64,000 nt of DNA, taken from assembly GCA_002786065.1 (NCBI GenBank), contig NHNY01000037.1, forward strand, positions 1 to 64,000. The letters are read 5' to 3'. Below the pieces are notes generated by a model that was given only the letters and a program-made list of their open reading frames with translations, made no database searches and was not told the origin of the DNA. Of this stretch, positions 53,323-62,944 are shown in pieces. The DNA comes from Microcyclospora pomicola (lineage: Eukaryota > Ascomycota > Dothideomycetes > Capnodiales). Both the position numbers and the translations under genes were made by a program. Every line of letters starts with the position of its first letter. Position 1 is the stretch's first letter.

Positions 53323-54437
53323 ATGTCACACAGTAAGCATTTGCGCCTTATGAGCCACCCTTCATCCTCACATCGACTGACATACCAGGCAAAAGAAACA
53401 CATCGTTGGCGTTCTTTACCGCCCACGAGCGCGAAGAAGTCAAAGGGCACTGGGGATCGCGCTCGACCCGCTTGACGAGAGACAGTTTCCTGCCCTTCGG
53501 ATCGTGCCAGCTATGTCTCTTGCCAGCTCGCGACTCGGTCTCATGTCCCAGCCATGGCCATGTCTTCTGTCGCGAGTGCGCCATCAGCAACCTCTTGGCG
53601 CAAAGCAAAGAACTCAAACGCTTGAAGAAAGAAATCGAGCGAAGGAAACTGGAAGATGAGGAGGAGAAAGATCTAGATGATGCTGAGGCCCACGCTAAGG
53701 ACTTGGAGGAGTTTGAAAGGATACAGGCAGGTCTGGGCGCAAGACCTGGAGCTGGAGGTGGAGGAAAGAACATTCGCAGACAAGACGGCAAACCCACGAC
53801 CGAGCATGAACACGCGCAAGGTGTAAAGCGAAAGTTGGAGTCGGATGACCCCGATACACTGCAATCTGCACGTCGAGAAGATGCGAAGAAGGCCAAGAAC
53901 GGAAACGACGAGCTCCCATCGTTCTGGGTACCTTCGCAGACCCCCGGAAACAAGAAAGCAGATCTGAAAGCTATCAAAGCCCAGCCCACGTGTCCAGCAG
54001 CCGCGGTCGATGAAGCGCATGACTTCACGCTCAAAACACTAGTGACCATCCATTTTCACGGAGAGCCTGGCACGAATTCCGAGGTCGTCTCGCGCACATG
54101 CCCGAGCTGCGATAAAGCGCTTTCAAACTCTACCAAGGCGATCCTCGCTAAGCCTTGTGGACATGTGCTTTGCAAGCCGTGCAGCGACAAGTTTCAGAAA
54201 GCGGCGGAGAAGTCGGCGCATGATGCTGAACATGACGAAACGGTGCGTTGCTATGTTTGTCAGGCGGATGTGACGCCGGGGCGAAAGCAGAAGCGGAAGA
54301 AGGAAAGTGAAGAGGGCAGTAAGAAGAAGCAGAGTGAGGTTGACAGGGGGCTGGTAGAGCTCTGTAGTGATGGCACAGGCTTTGCTGGGGGAGGGAAGAA
54401 CATGGTGAAGAAGTTAGGAGTGGCGTTTCAATGTTAG
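53323..54437 (+). CDS. NOSIP-type RING/U-box protein
   Basis: Exons 53323-53332 (10 nt) and 53389-54437 give 352 aa. The tiny first exon gives MSH and part of Ser, joining to the family start MSHSKRNTSLAFFTAHERE. Next come FLPFGSCQLCLLPARDSVSCP and GHVFCRECAISNLL, the split RING/U-box of NOSIP, then a charged coiled coil (ELKRLKKEIERRKLEDEEEKDL). The C-terminal RING-like part has CPSCDKALSN, KPCGHVLCKPCSDKF and CYVCQADV. Animal NOSIP is an E3 ligase also found in spliceosomes; fungal orthologues are mostly annotated as RING proteins of unknown role. The 56-nt intron has a GTAAGC donor. Confidence 0.92.
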
Positions 54438-54665
54438 GAGGATGAGATCCGAGATCATTCGACCTCCCATGCCAATCAGGTCGTCAATGTGTGGCTTTGC
54501 TGCCCTGATCGTTGGATAATATTGATCTGTCGTAGCGATGCCTTGGCTTAGCACTCGACTCAAGTTTTGAAGCTTCATAGCGATGCATTCACAAACGCTG
54601 TCAAGGTATACTCATCACACTGAATGTACGATGAGAACTTATGCAGTACATTCTAGTAAGAGCCT

Positions 54666-55682
54666 CTAGACCGCCGACGCATGTTGCCTACTCGGCCAAA
54701 GCCATCGCTTGAACTCCGCATAACTCTGTTTGGCTCCTCCAACGATCTGCTGCTCAATGGCCGCCACTTTTGTGCTCGGCGCAAAGGTCGCGATTGCTCT
54801 CACGTTGACCTTGGCGTCCATTTGTTCTAATGTCGCTTGGAAGTGCTGACCGGTCCTCAGCGACGTGTTTGCCTCATCAGTCGGGTAATGAGGCTGGACT
54901 CTGATGGTGTAGAAGTTGTTGGCGTAGGTAGGCTTTTTATAAGTCAGATCCAATGCGACCGGGTCTGCGGGTGTCACTGCTGGCGCGAACATCTTCGCGT
55001 GGTTGCCCGTCCCTGGCATCCTCTGTGGCACGGCAGCAGCTGAGATGTCCTCGCTGGTTTTACCCTGTGCAAGAGCCGCAGCCAACGCCAGCTTGTCAGA
55101 CAGGGATGCTGAGATTGCTCCACCATGTGTGACGCCAGGCCAGCCAGAGATGGAACCGCCATACCAGACCACGGCTACGAGTGATTTATTGCTTCGATCC
55201 CAGAACACTCGCTCGACCCCCAAGCCCTTTGCACCTTTCATCGTCTCCACCAGCCCTGCTACACTTCTGTGTTGAGACGGCAGGATCTCGACCCAGCCAC
55301 CCTCTTCTCCTCGCAACTGTTTCGCAACTCCAAGACACTTCCCCCGAAGTACTTTCACTTTGAACTCCTCGTCAATCCGTCGGTTCAGATCGGCCATCAG
55401 CACGCCGTCTTCGTGGGAACCAGGTTCAGGCATGAGCGGGGGAGCGACATAGCTGGTCACGAAGCCGCCAGCACTGAGGCCGAAGATCAGCGCGAGCGTG
55501 CTGAAAGCTATCGGCCAGCGATTCCGTTGCGTGAATGTGAGACCTGCCACTGGTTTCTGAGCATTGGCGATTGGTGGAGTTGCGGGAGAGCTTGCGGTCG
55601 ATTCATTGCGCCGGAGGCATTGATATCGGTTGGAAAGCTGCGGACGGAAGACCCGTGGTCTTATTGATCGAGTCGCACTCAT
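54666..55682 (-). CDS. hot-dog fold thioesterase-like mitochondrial protein
   Basis: Single exon, 338 aa from ATG at 55682 (MSATRSIRPRVFRPQLSNRY), a basic, acid-free start that looks like a mitochondrial presequence; it is followed by one hydrophobic segment near residues 55-80 (WPIAFSTLALIFGLSAGGFV). The C-terminal half contains VWYGGSISGWPGVTHGGAIS followed by ASLSDKLAL, the PaaI-type hot-dog active-site helix (His-Gly-Gly before the long helix). The YANNFYTIRVQPHYP strand and FQATLEQMDAKVNVRAIATF fit the same fold. Related fungal proteins are annotated UPF0644 or thioesterase family. Substrate unknown. An in-frame upstream extension to 55793 lacks coding bias. Confidence 0.85.
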   Translation of the reverse strand: MSATRSIRPRVFRPQLSNRYQCLRRNESTASSPATPPIANAQKPVAGLTFTQRNRWPIAFSTLALIFGLSAGGFVTSYVAPPLMPEPGSHEDGVLMADLNRRIDEEFKVKVLRGKCLGVAKQLRGEEGGWVEILPSQHRSVAGLVETMKGAKGLGVERVFWDRSNKSLVAVVWYGGSISGWPGVTHGGAISASLSDKLALAAALAQGKTSEDISAAAVPQRMPGTGNHAKMFAPAVTPADPVALDLTYKKPTYANNFYTIRVQPHYPTDEANTSLRTGQHFQATLEQMDAKVNVRAIATFAPSTKVAAIEQQIVGGAKQSYAEFKRWLWPSRQHASAV

Positions 55683-56135
55683 CTCAATGACGGAAAATGT
55701 GAGAGTGTTGGAAAGTAGATCTATAGTCTGCTTCAAAGTATAGTAAAGATGTGCTTCAGCTGTAACCCGGCGAACTTCACGAGAATGGTCCAAGCTTCCG
55801 CAGTTGGGCTGACTTCACTCGTCTTTGGCCCATGTTTGTGGGACCTGTATAGCACGTAGGAAATCATCAATGCACAGGACAGCGCAATTTTGCTGCATCT
55901 GACATTGCGATCGATCACAATCGCGAGAGTGGGATCTTTTGATCAAGCTATCAAGCGAGTGGACTCGCCTACGAACATCGCCCCAGCAATGTCGATAAGG
56001 ATATCAGCAAGCATCTAGCTAAATGTACCACCATATTGCATGATCTGCAGAGCAGCATCATGCTACAGGCTGCTCCCATCGAGATTCCCGTCCGCAGTCC
56101 TGAGTTTACACGCCAACAGTACGCCCCGCAGCACA
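55683..56135. other. intergenic
   Basis: About 450 bases between the thioesterase-like gene start and the 3' end of the small Cys-rich gene. Nothing recognised. Confidence 0.45.
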
Positions 56136-56507
56136 TCAACCTGAAGCCTCCGACCGCACCCCATGTTGCGAAACAGGCCGTTGATATTCCACCCCGCCCA
56201 TCTCCCCATATCTGACATCCTGCCAAAAGGGCAAGAACGCCATATCGTAAAACCGCGCCGAAGGCCACTGAGGCACGAACGGCCGATTGACGAGGGTCGG
56301 TCCAGCATGCACATTGCGCTCATGTGCATCGCGCCGCAGCTGTTCTTTATCCCAGCATGATGGACACAGCATCTCGCGGTCGATCTTAATGACGACCTCG
56401 GAGTTGGGACAGCGCTGGCCGGCGCGCTTCTCGGCGCATTCGATGCGACATGGCGACTCGATCTTCTCGTGGCCGCAGACGTTGCGGAAGATGTTCTCCC
56501 AGCACAT
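56136..56507 (-). CDS. small cysteine-rich hypothetical protein
   Basis: Single exon, 123 aa. The N-terminal half has spaced Cys and His: MCWENIFRNVCGHEKIE, CRIECAEKRAGQRCPN and EMLCPSCWDKEQL, suggesting zinc binding. The rest is rich in aromatic residues (RFYDMAFLPFWQDVRY). No signal peptide is seen, so a secreted effector is unlikely. Small intracellular Cys/His proteins of this style are frequent in Dothideomycetes and unassigned. Codon use is similar to neighbours. An extra upstream exon cannot be excluded. Confidence 0.6.
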   Translation of the reverse strand: MCWENIFRNVCGHEKIESPCRIECAEKRAGQRCPNSEVVIKIDREMLCPSCWDKEQLRRDAHERNVHAGPTLVNRPFVPQWPSARFYDMAFLPFWQDVRYGEMGGVEYQRPVSQHGVRSEASG

Positions 56508-57277
56508 GCTTGCACTCGTGGGGTCTGGGATGATCCTCTAGTGGTAGGTATGCTTGAGGCTTGGGATCGAGCGATTCTTCTCAAGCCGCCACAGCTTCGA
56601 CTCCGAATGTATTGATTGCAACGGATGGTGATCGTTCGTGTTCAGACCTGCGATGGACGGAAACGAGGCCGTAGACTTAATCTCACTTCGATGTACAGTC
56701 CGAATTATCGTCCGAGGGTGACTATGGTAGCGTCCAGGCCGTTGACTTCTCACTGACATGAACGTGTAGTGAAGGCGAATTATCACGGCCCAAATAGCGA
56801 ATGTGAACATGGGAGAACCGTTTTGATGTTTTATCTCGACCTAGTATGCTTCCTTGACTACGCTCAGCACAGCGCCAGCTTCGTAAGTTCAGGATGGAAC
56901 ACAAGCTGCCCAACGACGCACAAACCTTTCACGGCGTAACACCACTGATGCGGAACTACATCCCACGGTGTCTGATAGGATGATGCTACTAGGAGGTTCG
57001 CAGCGTCGGGATGCCATCTTCACAGGAGCTGCTGTGCCAGACTGCGAGCTTGAACTCGGGTTTGATGCTTAGATCTTGCAAGGGCTCGTGAGTCACCAAG
57101 CTTGAATGATGATTTTATAATATGCTCTATTGGACCATTACGCCCAGCGCAGTAAAACGTGTGTCAAAGTCAAAGTCCGCCCAATTTCACATGTCGTCCA
57201 GCCATTTGCTCTCGAACATGTGAATAGGCCCCGAACGCTATGCAAGATAATCAAATGTTTCCAGCCCCAATCATCCC
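56508..57277. other. intergenic, 5' of the Cys-rich gene and 3' of the ZIP gene
   Basis: About 770 bases without supported genes or repeats. Confidence 0.45.
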
Positions 57278-58918
57278 TCATGCTGTAAGTGCACTGCTAA
57301 TCCCCAAAATGCCCATGCCCGTAAAAGCACCCACCATGCACAGCGTGCGACTATGGGTCAGATCCAAGGCCTCGCTGAATAACTGTATTGCCACACTCGC
57401 CATGATGCCTGCGGTAACCGCAAACATACCTCCGTATACGCCCTCGCTGGGTGCCCAGTCGCCATCGCCGGCTATCTTGAACCATAGTGCTGCGACCCCA
57501 GCACCTAATGGTTGAGATAGCCCACCAAGGACGAAGGAGATAAGCATAGCCTTCACTCGGTTGTTTATGGCGAGATAGAGGGGAAGTGCCATGGCAAAGC
57601 CTTCGGTGATGTTATGGATGAAGAGAGCAAGAAAGACGGAAAAGCCGAGTTTCGGGTTGGCATGGTTGGTGGCATATGTGATGAAGCCTTCGGGTAATTT
57701 GTGTAACGCAATGGCAATGGAGGTCTGTAGTCCGATGGAGAGAAAGGCATTCGTGGGTACGTGGTGATGATGGTCTGCTGCGGCTTGATGAGAGCCCTCT
57801 GAAGATACCGTCTTTGATGGCTGCAACGCATTTGGCTCGTACGCTGTGGATGCAGAGTCTGATGGACCTTCTTCGAGATCGGCATCATAGTCTGTATTGA
57901 GCTCAGAGGAAGCCAGAGGTGCCTGGGCAGTTTTTGATCGACTCAATTGCGCTCGACTCGGCTGTAACAGAGGGGTGGATTCCGTAGGTCCAGTGTTCTG
58001 GGTCGTTATGCTTTTGCCAAGAGAAGGCCTAACACTAACTTCAGGCTTTGAAGCACCTTTGTGTCCCCTCTTCGCGTTGACACTCTTGAAGCAATCTTGA
58101 CCACATGGGTCTGTGAAGCCGTGACAGGGTCCGTCAGCATCGCAGTGTTTGGACGTGTCATTTGGCTTCAAAAGATTGATGCGGCTGGTGATGCGCTTCG
58201 GCAGTCCTGGACGACTTGCTTCTTGATTCATTCCTGGCATATTTCGGCCGCCATCCAGTCGATTCTCTTCGATCATGCTAGCCTGTGTAAGTCCATTTCC
58301 CCGGGATTTCTGATCGCTTGTGATGGTCGAAGTGTGATCTGGTGATGGTATCTGTCTGAGCTGCTTGTGCTGGTGCTTGTGCTCGCGATCATTGCCATGG
58401 CTGTGATCGTGATCTTCGTGCTCATGCTCATGCTCATGATCGTGCTCGTGCTCGTGCTCATGCTCATGGACGTCGCTCTCCTCGCCATGACTATGTTCGC
58501 AATCGACTATGTGTGAGGGGATGAATGAATGCATAACACGCGAAAGGATCTGGATACCCAGCACACCACCAATAAAGCATCCAATCAGCGTCCATGCGGC
58601 AGCTCCAGAAGAGAAGCCGCCAGCTTCGAGCGATTTCTTTGCCGAGGGCAGCATACTATACAATGCCGAGAACAGCATCACCCCGAAGCTCAGACTAAGC
58701 GACGCTGACAGGAACCGGTCACTGTCTTGGATCCGGAAGTTCTTCTGACCCGAGAACAGTCGTACGACGATGTCTACACATATTATTGACGCTCCGAGCA
58801 CGCAGGCTGTGTTGTAGCCGGGTTAACCAGGATCGGGATTATGTAGGAAGCTCGTGTACCTACCAATCCCGGACAAGCCACACATGACCCATCCTCTTTC
58901 ATCATTCGACAGGCCCAT
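57278..58918 (-). CDS. ZRT3: ZIP-family zinc transporter, ZRT3-like (vacuolar release type)
   Basis: Exons 58918-58864 and 58806-57278 give 527 aa. N-terminus MGLSNDERGWVMCGLSGIACV and the following membrane segments match the Zrt3 group, which exports zinc from the vacuole in yeast. About eight segments: three before and five after a long loop. The loop begins with a striking His/Glu run (HSHGEESDVHEHEHEH and more, to HDHSHG; about residues 120-155), then Cys-rich CDADGPCHGFTDPCGQDC, then a Ser/Pro-rich part. Segments 4 and 5 carry the metal-site motifs ALHKLPEGFITY and FIHNITEGFAMALPLYL. The intron (57 nt) splits an Ala codon near residue 19. The symbol is by family resemblance. Confidence 0.92.
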
Positions 58919-59432
58919 CTCTGCAGTAATGACAGACGTTTCAGCACGTCCAAATCATGGATAGGGAGTGCAGAGCAGACCTAGGCCGCCTGGCGATGGC
59001 GACAAAAGAAGATCGTTCTTTTCTTTCTTTTTTGTTCACAGCCACGATAGCGCCACCCGGTCGGAGAATCAAAGACAGCCCTGCGAGGCTTATGAGTGTA
59101 TGGAGGGTCGTGATGATGTCCAGAATCCTTTCGTAAGTGGTGAGTTCATTGAGTATGATGTGTTGATATTCATGTGGACGTGAAGTCAAGATGTGGTAAT
59201 ACTTGGATTCGACTTGCGCGGATGCCATCAAGGTAGTAGGTCATCAGCCAATCGTGGGTGTCAGCCCTATGGCGGTGTTGTGCATGTGAATTCATGACGT
59301 TCGACTCATCCCACTCTGCATGCACAATCATAACGTAATCATTCATGGATGGCAATAATCTTTACATGAACATGCCTGATTTATGTAGACATTTGCACCA
59401 CCAAGATTGACCTTGATCCGTACATACCAAAC
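58919..59432. promoter_or_regulatory. divergent promoter region of ZRT3-like gene and VMS1
   Basis: About 510 bases between divergent start codons. No supported ORF. I did not find a convincing zinc-responsive palindrome. Confidence 0.45.
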
Positions 59433-61528
59433 ATGGTGCCCCCGCCTACGATGACAGTGGAACGGCTGTTGCAGAGACCTCTATATGGTGAGGGCTGTAG
59501 ATCAAATCCATCTCTGTGTCTTCCTTACTGACCACGAAACATCTAGTCTTTGATCTGCCGGAAGAGCTCCTCTATACGCTCGAGCTCAAAAACCAATCCA
59601 TATCATCTCTGGAATCTTCCGCGCTGCACCTGAGTGACTCGGGACAGAACGGTGACGAAGGACACCAGGAAATCTCAGCAAAAGCTGCACTTTCATGCAA
59701 TCTATGCAGTCTCAACTTTACCACATTGGAAGAGCAGAGACGACACGTACGGTCAGATCTTCACGGGTATAACATCAAGCAGAAGCTCCGTGCCCAGAAG
59801 CCTGTCACGGAAGCAGAGTTCGAACGGCTTGTTGGGGAGTTGGATGAAAGCATTTCTGGATCAGATACGGAAGACACGGACGACGACGATGATCCTTCGA
59901 ATGACGCAAAGCAAAAACAATCGACGTTGAGCGCGCTGTTGAAGAGGCAAGCAAAGATCAACGACGGGGACGCAGACGATGCACCAGCAAAGAAGAAGCA
60001 AGGATCAGGCAAGCCACCTCTGATATGGTTTTCATCGTCCAAACTGCCGTCAAATACTTCGCTAGGCGTCTACCGTGCGATATTCTCATCGGAAGAGCAG
60101 GCTGAGGAGAAACACCTTGTAGAGACAGTCCAGCGCAAACAGCTTGCAGCAAAGCCTGCCCCACCGCCACAGCCTAGGCAAAAGTTCGCGGACGATGACG
60201 AAGAAGATGGCGGAGTGCCTGTTTCTATCTCTACGATATCCAAGAATATCAGCACTTCCGAACCCCACTACTTTCTTTGCATGATCGGAGGCGGGCATTT
60301 TGCTGCGATGATCGTTTCACTTGCGCCGAAGCTCACTAAAAGATCTGGAATCGAAGATCGATCGGCGACAGTAATTGCGCACAAAACCTTCCATCGATAT
60401 ACGACGAGAAGAAAACAGGGAGGGTCTCAGTCCGCTAATGACAACTCGAAAGGGAATGCACATTCTGCGGGTGCTGGGATCAGACGGTATAACGAGTCCG
60501 CTCTGGAACAAGAAGTCAGGGATCTGATGACGGAATGGAAGTCATGGATCGACACATCACAGCTACTGTTCATCCGAGCTACAGGCAGTACAAATCGACG
60601 AACGCTATTTGGACCATATGACGGGCAGGTGCTCAACCACAGAGATGATCGCATTCGGGGGTTTCCCTTCAACACAAGACGAGCGACACAATCTGAGCTC
60701 ATGCGTGCCTTTGTCGAGCTGACTCGGGTAAAAGTCAGCACAGTCGATGAAGCGGCATTGGCAAAGCAGGCGGAAGAAGAAGCCGCTGTTGCTGCACACA
60801 AGGCTGAAGCACTCAATAACAGCAAAACCTCCACCCCGAAAACTGCCAAGCTTTCCAAAGCAGATGAAGAGGCTGCTTTGCACACCACTCAAATCCAAGC
60901 ACTCATCCGACGCTCCAAGGCACCTGGTTTGGTGTCCTATCTCCAGTCCAACAGCCTCGCACCGGATTTCCGCTTCTTCCCAGCGGAGCCCAATCACCAC
61001 GCACCCACGCCGCTTCACTTAGCCGCCACTTCAAGCAGCCCAGCCTGCGTGTCATCTTTGCTCCTCAAAGCGAAAGCAGATCCCACAATCAGGAATGAAG
61101 ATGGCAAATCTGCTTTCGACATTGCTAGCGACAGACCTACTCGCGATGCCTTCCGACTCGCACGATCTCAATTAGGGGAATCGCAATGGCGGTGGGATGC
61201 CGCAGGCGTTCCCGCAGCACTCTCTCAAACCGAAGTTGATACGCGAACGGCGCGAGAGAAAGAAGAAGCTGCTGCTGAAGCTGCCGCGGAGAAAAAGCGC
61301 CGTGCAGCCGAGACTGAGCGACTACGGAAGATTGATGCAGAGCAGCATGCAGGCAAACAGGAGGCTAAATTCGGCAAAGGCCATGTGATGGAGAAGCCGA
61401 AGATGACAGCTCAAGAGACACGGATGGAGCAGGCGAGAGGTATGACAGACGAGATGCGCATGAAACTGGAAAGGGAGAAGCGAGCTCGTGCCGCGGAAGA
61501 ACGAATGAAGCGGTTGCAGGGCAAGTAG
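59433..61528 (+). CDS. VMS1: Vms1/ANKZF1 peptidyl-tRNA hydrolase of ribosome quality control
   Basis: Exons 59433-59487 and 59547-61528 give 678 aa; an ATG at 59451 (MTVERLLQRPLYVFDLPEEL) is an equally good start. Vms1 frees stalled nascent chains from tRNA on 60S subunits and also binds Cdc48. In order: a C2H2-type zinc finger at about 69-91 (CNLCSLNFTTLEEQRRHVRS), an acidic stretch, the VLRF1 release-factor-like domain with FLCMIGGGHFAAMIVSL and RRKQGGSQSAND, whose Gln near residue 313 matches the catalytic Gln of the family GxxQ motif. Ankyrin-like repeats follow (HAPTPLHLAATSSSPACVSS; DPTIRNEDGKSAFDIA), then a charged coiled coil and a C-terminal VIM-like basic helix (RAAEERMKRLQGK). Full length. 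Confidence 0.94.
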
Positions 61529-61788
61529 ATACTATGTACCCGCGAGCATCATCGTGTCTGCATTCAATATTTGAGATTTTGAACATGCGATATTCCCGTC
61601 GATCTCAGCCTTCCGTTCTTGAAATCAAACACTGATTAGTCATGCATATATCGAGCTCATTGAAGGAAAGTGAATCTCATCTTAGCGTCATGCATTCGAG
61701 ATCTGCTCTAACAATTATCTACACGTCTGCATCTCGACTTCACCTTTGATTTCCGAACCATTGCAACACAACATTCCATTGTGAGAAC

Positions 61789-62766
61789 ATGGCACACGCA
61801 GTCTGCAGATCATGCCTACGGGCACTGCGTCAGCAATCATCGCCATCCACCTCCAGCTCAACCAGACAGCTACCACGAAACTTCCTTCACCCGTTCTCCA
61901 CCACCACCCGCCAGCAAATCGCCAAAGAGCCACCATCCTCATCACGAGCCAAGCCGCCTCCTCCGCCCGCTCCACAATCCTCCGCGCCCCCCGAAGACGC
62001 CATCAAGCAATTCGCCTCGACGCTCCGCTCCTCCAACACCCTCCGCACCACCACCGAGCCCTACGTCGCCTACGGCGGCACCGAAGACCTCTTCGCCGCC
62101 TGCGCCCGCCAATGCTCCTACACGATCCCCAACGCGCTCAAGACGCCGAAGGAGGACCCGCCGACCAACGCGGCCGGCGAGCAGCTCGGCCACGGCACCG
62201 GCTGGTGGTACGAGCCGAAATCGCAGCACGGGCTCGGGCTCGACGTCACCTTCAACACCTGGGCGCAGGTGCTGTTCCTGCACATGTGGATGGTGACAGC
62301 GCGGCTGCGCGCGTTCCCACGCGCGCACGCCGCCATCTGGCACCAGAACCTGCTCGACCATTTCTTCTACGCCGCCGAGGACCGCATGGTCGTCTGGCAT
62401 AATCTGACGGCGCGGGGAGTGCGGAATAAGTATCTGAAGGATCTGTTTTTGCAGTGGCGCGGTGTGTTGCTGAGCTATGATGAGGGGCTGATCAAGGGCG
62501 ATGCGGTGATGGCGGCGGCGATCTGGCGGAATCTGTTCAAGGCGAGCGAGGAGGTGGATGTGGAGGATGTCGCGGTCGTGACGGCATATGTGCGGGCAGA
62601 GATGCTGCGGTTGGAGGGGCTGCGGGACGAGGTGGTGAGCTCGGGGCAGATCGAGTTTGGTAGTCCGGTGGACGTGAAGCGGTTACTGGGAACGAAGGAG
62701 AGCGCATGGATGAGGAAGGCTGTCACGGAGGAGGATGTCAAGGCTGCAAGAGCGTTGACGGCGTGA
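61789..62766 (+). CDS. CBP3: Cbp3/UQCC1 cytochrome b assembly chaperone
   Basis: Single exon, 325 aa. Cbp3 with Cbp6 binds the mitochondrial ribosome exit and newly made cytochrome b during complex III assembly. The N-terminus (MAHAVCRSCLRALRQQSS ... RQLPRNFLHPFSTTTRQQ) is a typical mitochondrial presequence. The ubiquinol-cytochrome c chaperone domain spans about residues 150-290: FNTWAQVLFLHMWMVTARLR, HQNLLDHFFYAAEDRMV, NKYLKDLFLQWRGVLLSYDEG and AAAIWRNLFKASE. The gene is unusually GC-rich, with runs of C in third positions in its first half. Confidence 0.95.
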   Translation: MAHAVCRSCLRALRQQSSPSTSSSTRQLPRNFLHPFSTTTRQQIAKEPPSSSRAKPPPPPAPQSSAPPEDAIKQFASTLRSSNTLRTTTEPYVAYGGTEDLFAACARQCSYTIPNALKTPKEDPPTNAAGEQLGHGTGWWYEPKSQHGLGLDVTFNTWAQVLFLHMWMVTARLRAFPRAHAAIWHQNLLDHFFYAAEDRMVVWHNLTARGVRNKYLKDLFLQWRGVLLSYDEGLIKGDAVMAAAIWRNLFKASEEVDVEDVAVVTAYVRAEMLRLEGLRDEVVSSGQIEFGSPVDVKRLLGTKESAWMRKAVTEEDVKAARALTA

Positions 62767-62944
62767 TGAGCTCTCCATTGAGCCTGTACGATGAAGGATG
62801 TTGTAAGACTCTTATAGACGTTTCGCCTGTACAAAACCACTGTACAATATTCTATTGCACAATATTGCTGGGGTATCACGCCCTCCTGCTGAACCGGAAC
62901 GCCTCGCTTTAGAACACACATCTACCTGTTATAACATTTTCTCA

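Noticed and set aside
58380-58480. CATGAG-like repeats as a separate satellite
   Set aside because: They encode the His/Glu loop of the ZIP transporter in frame.
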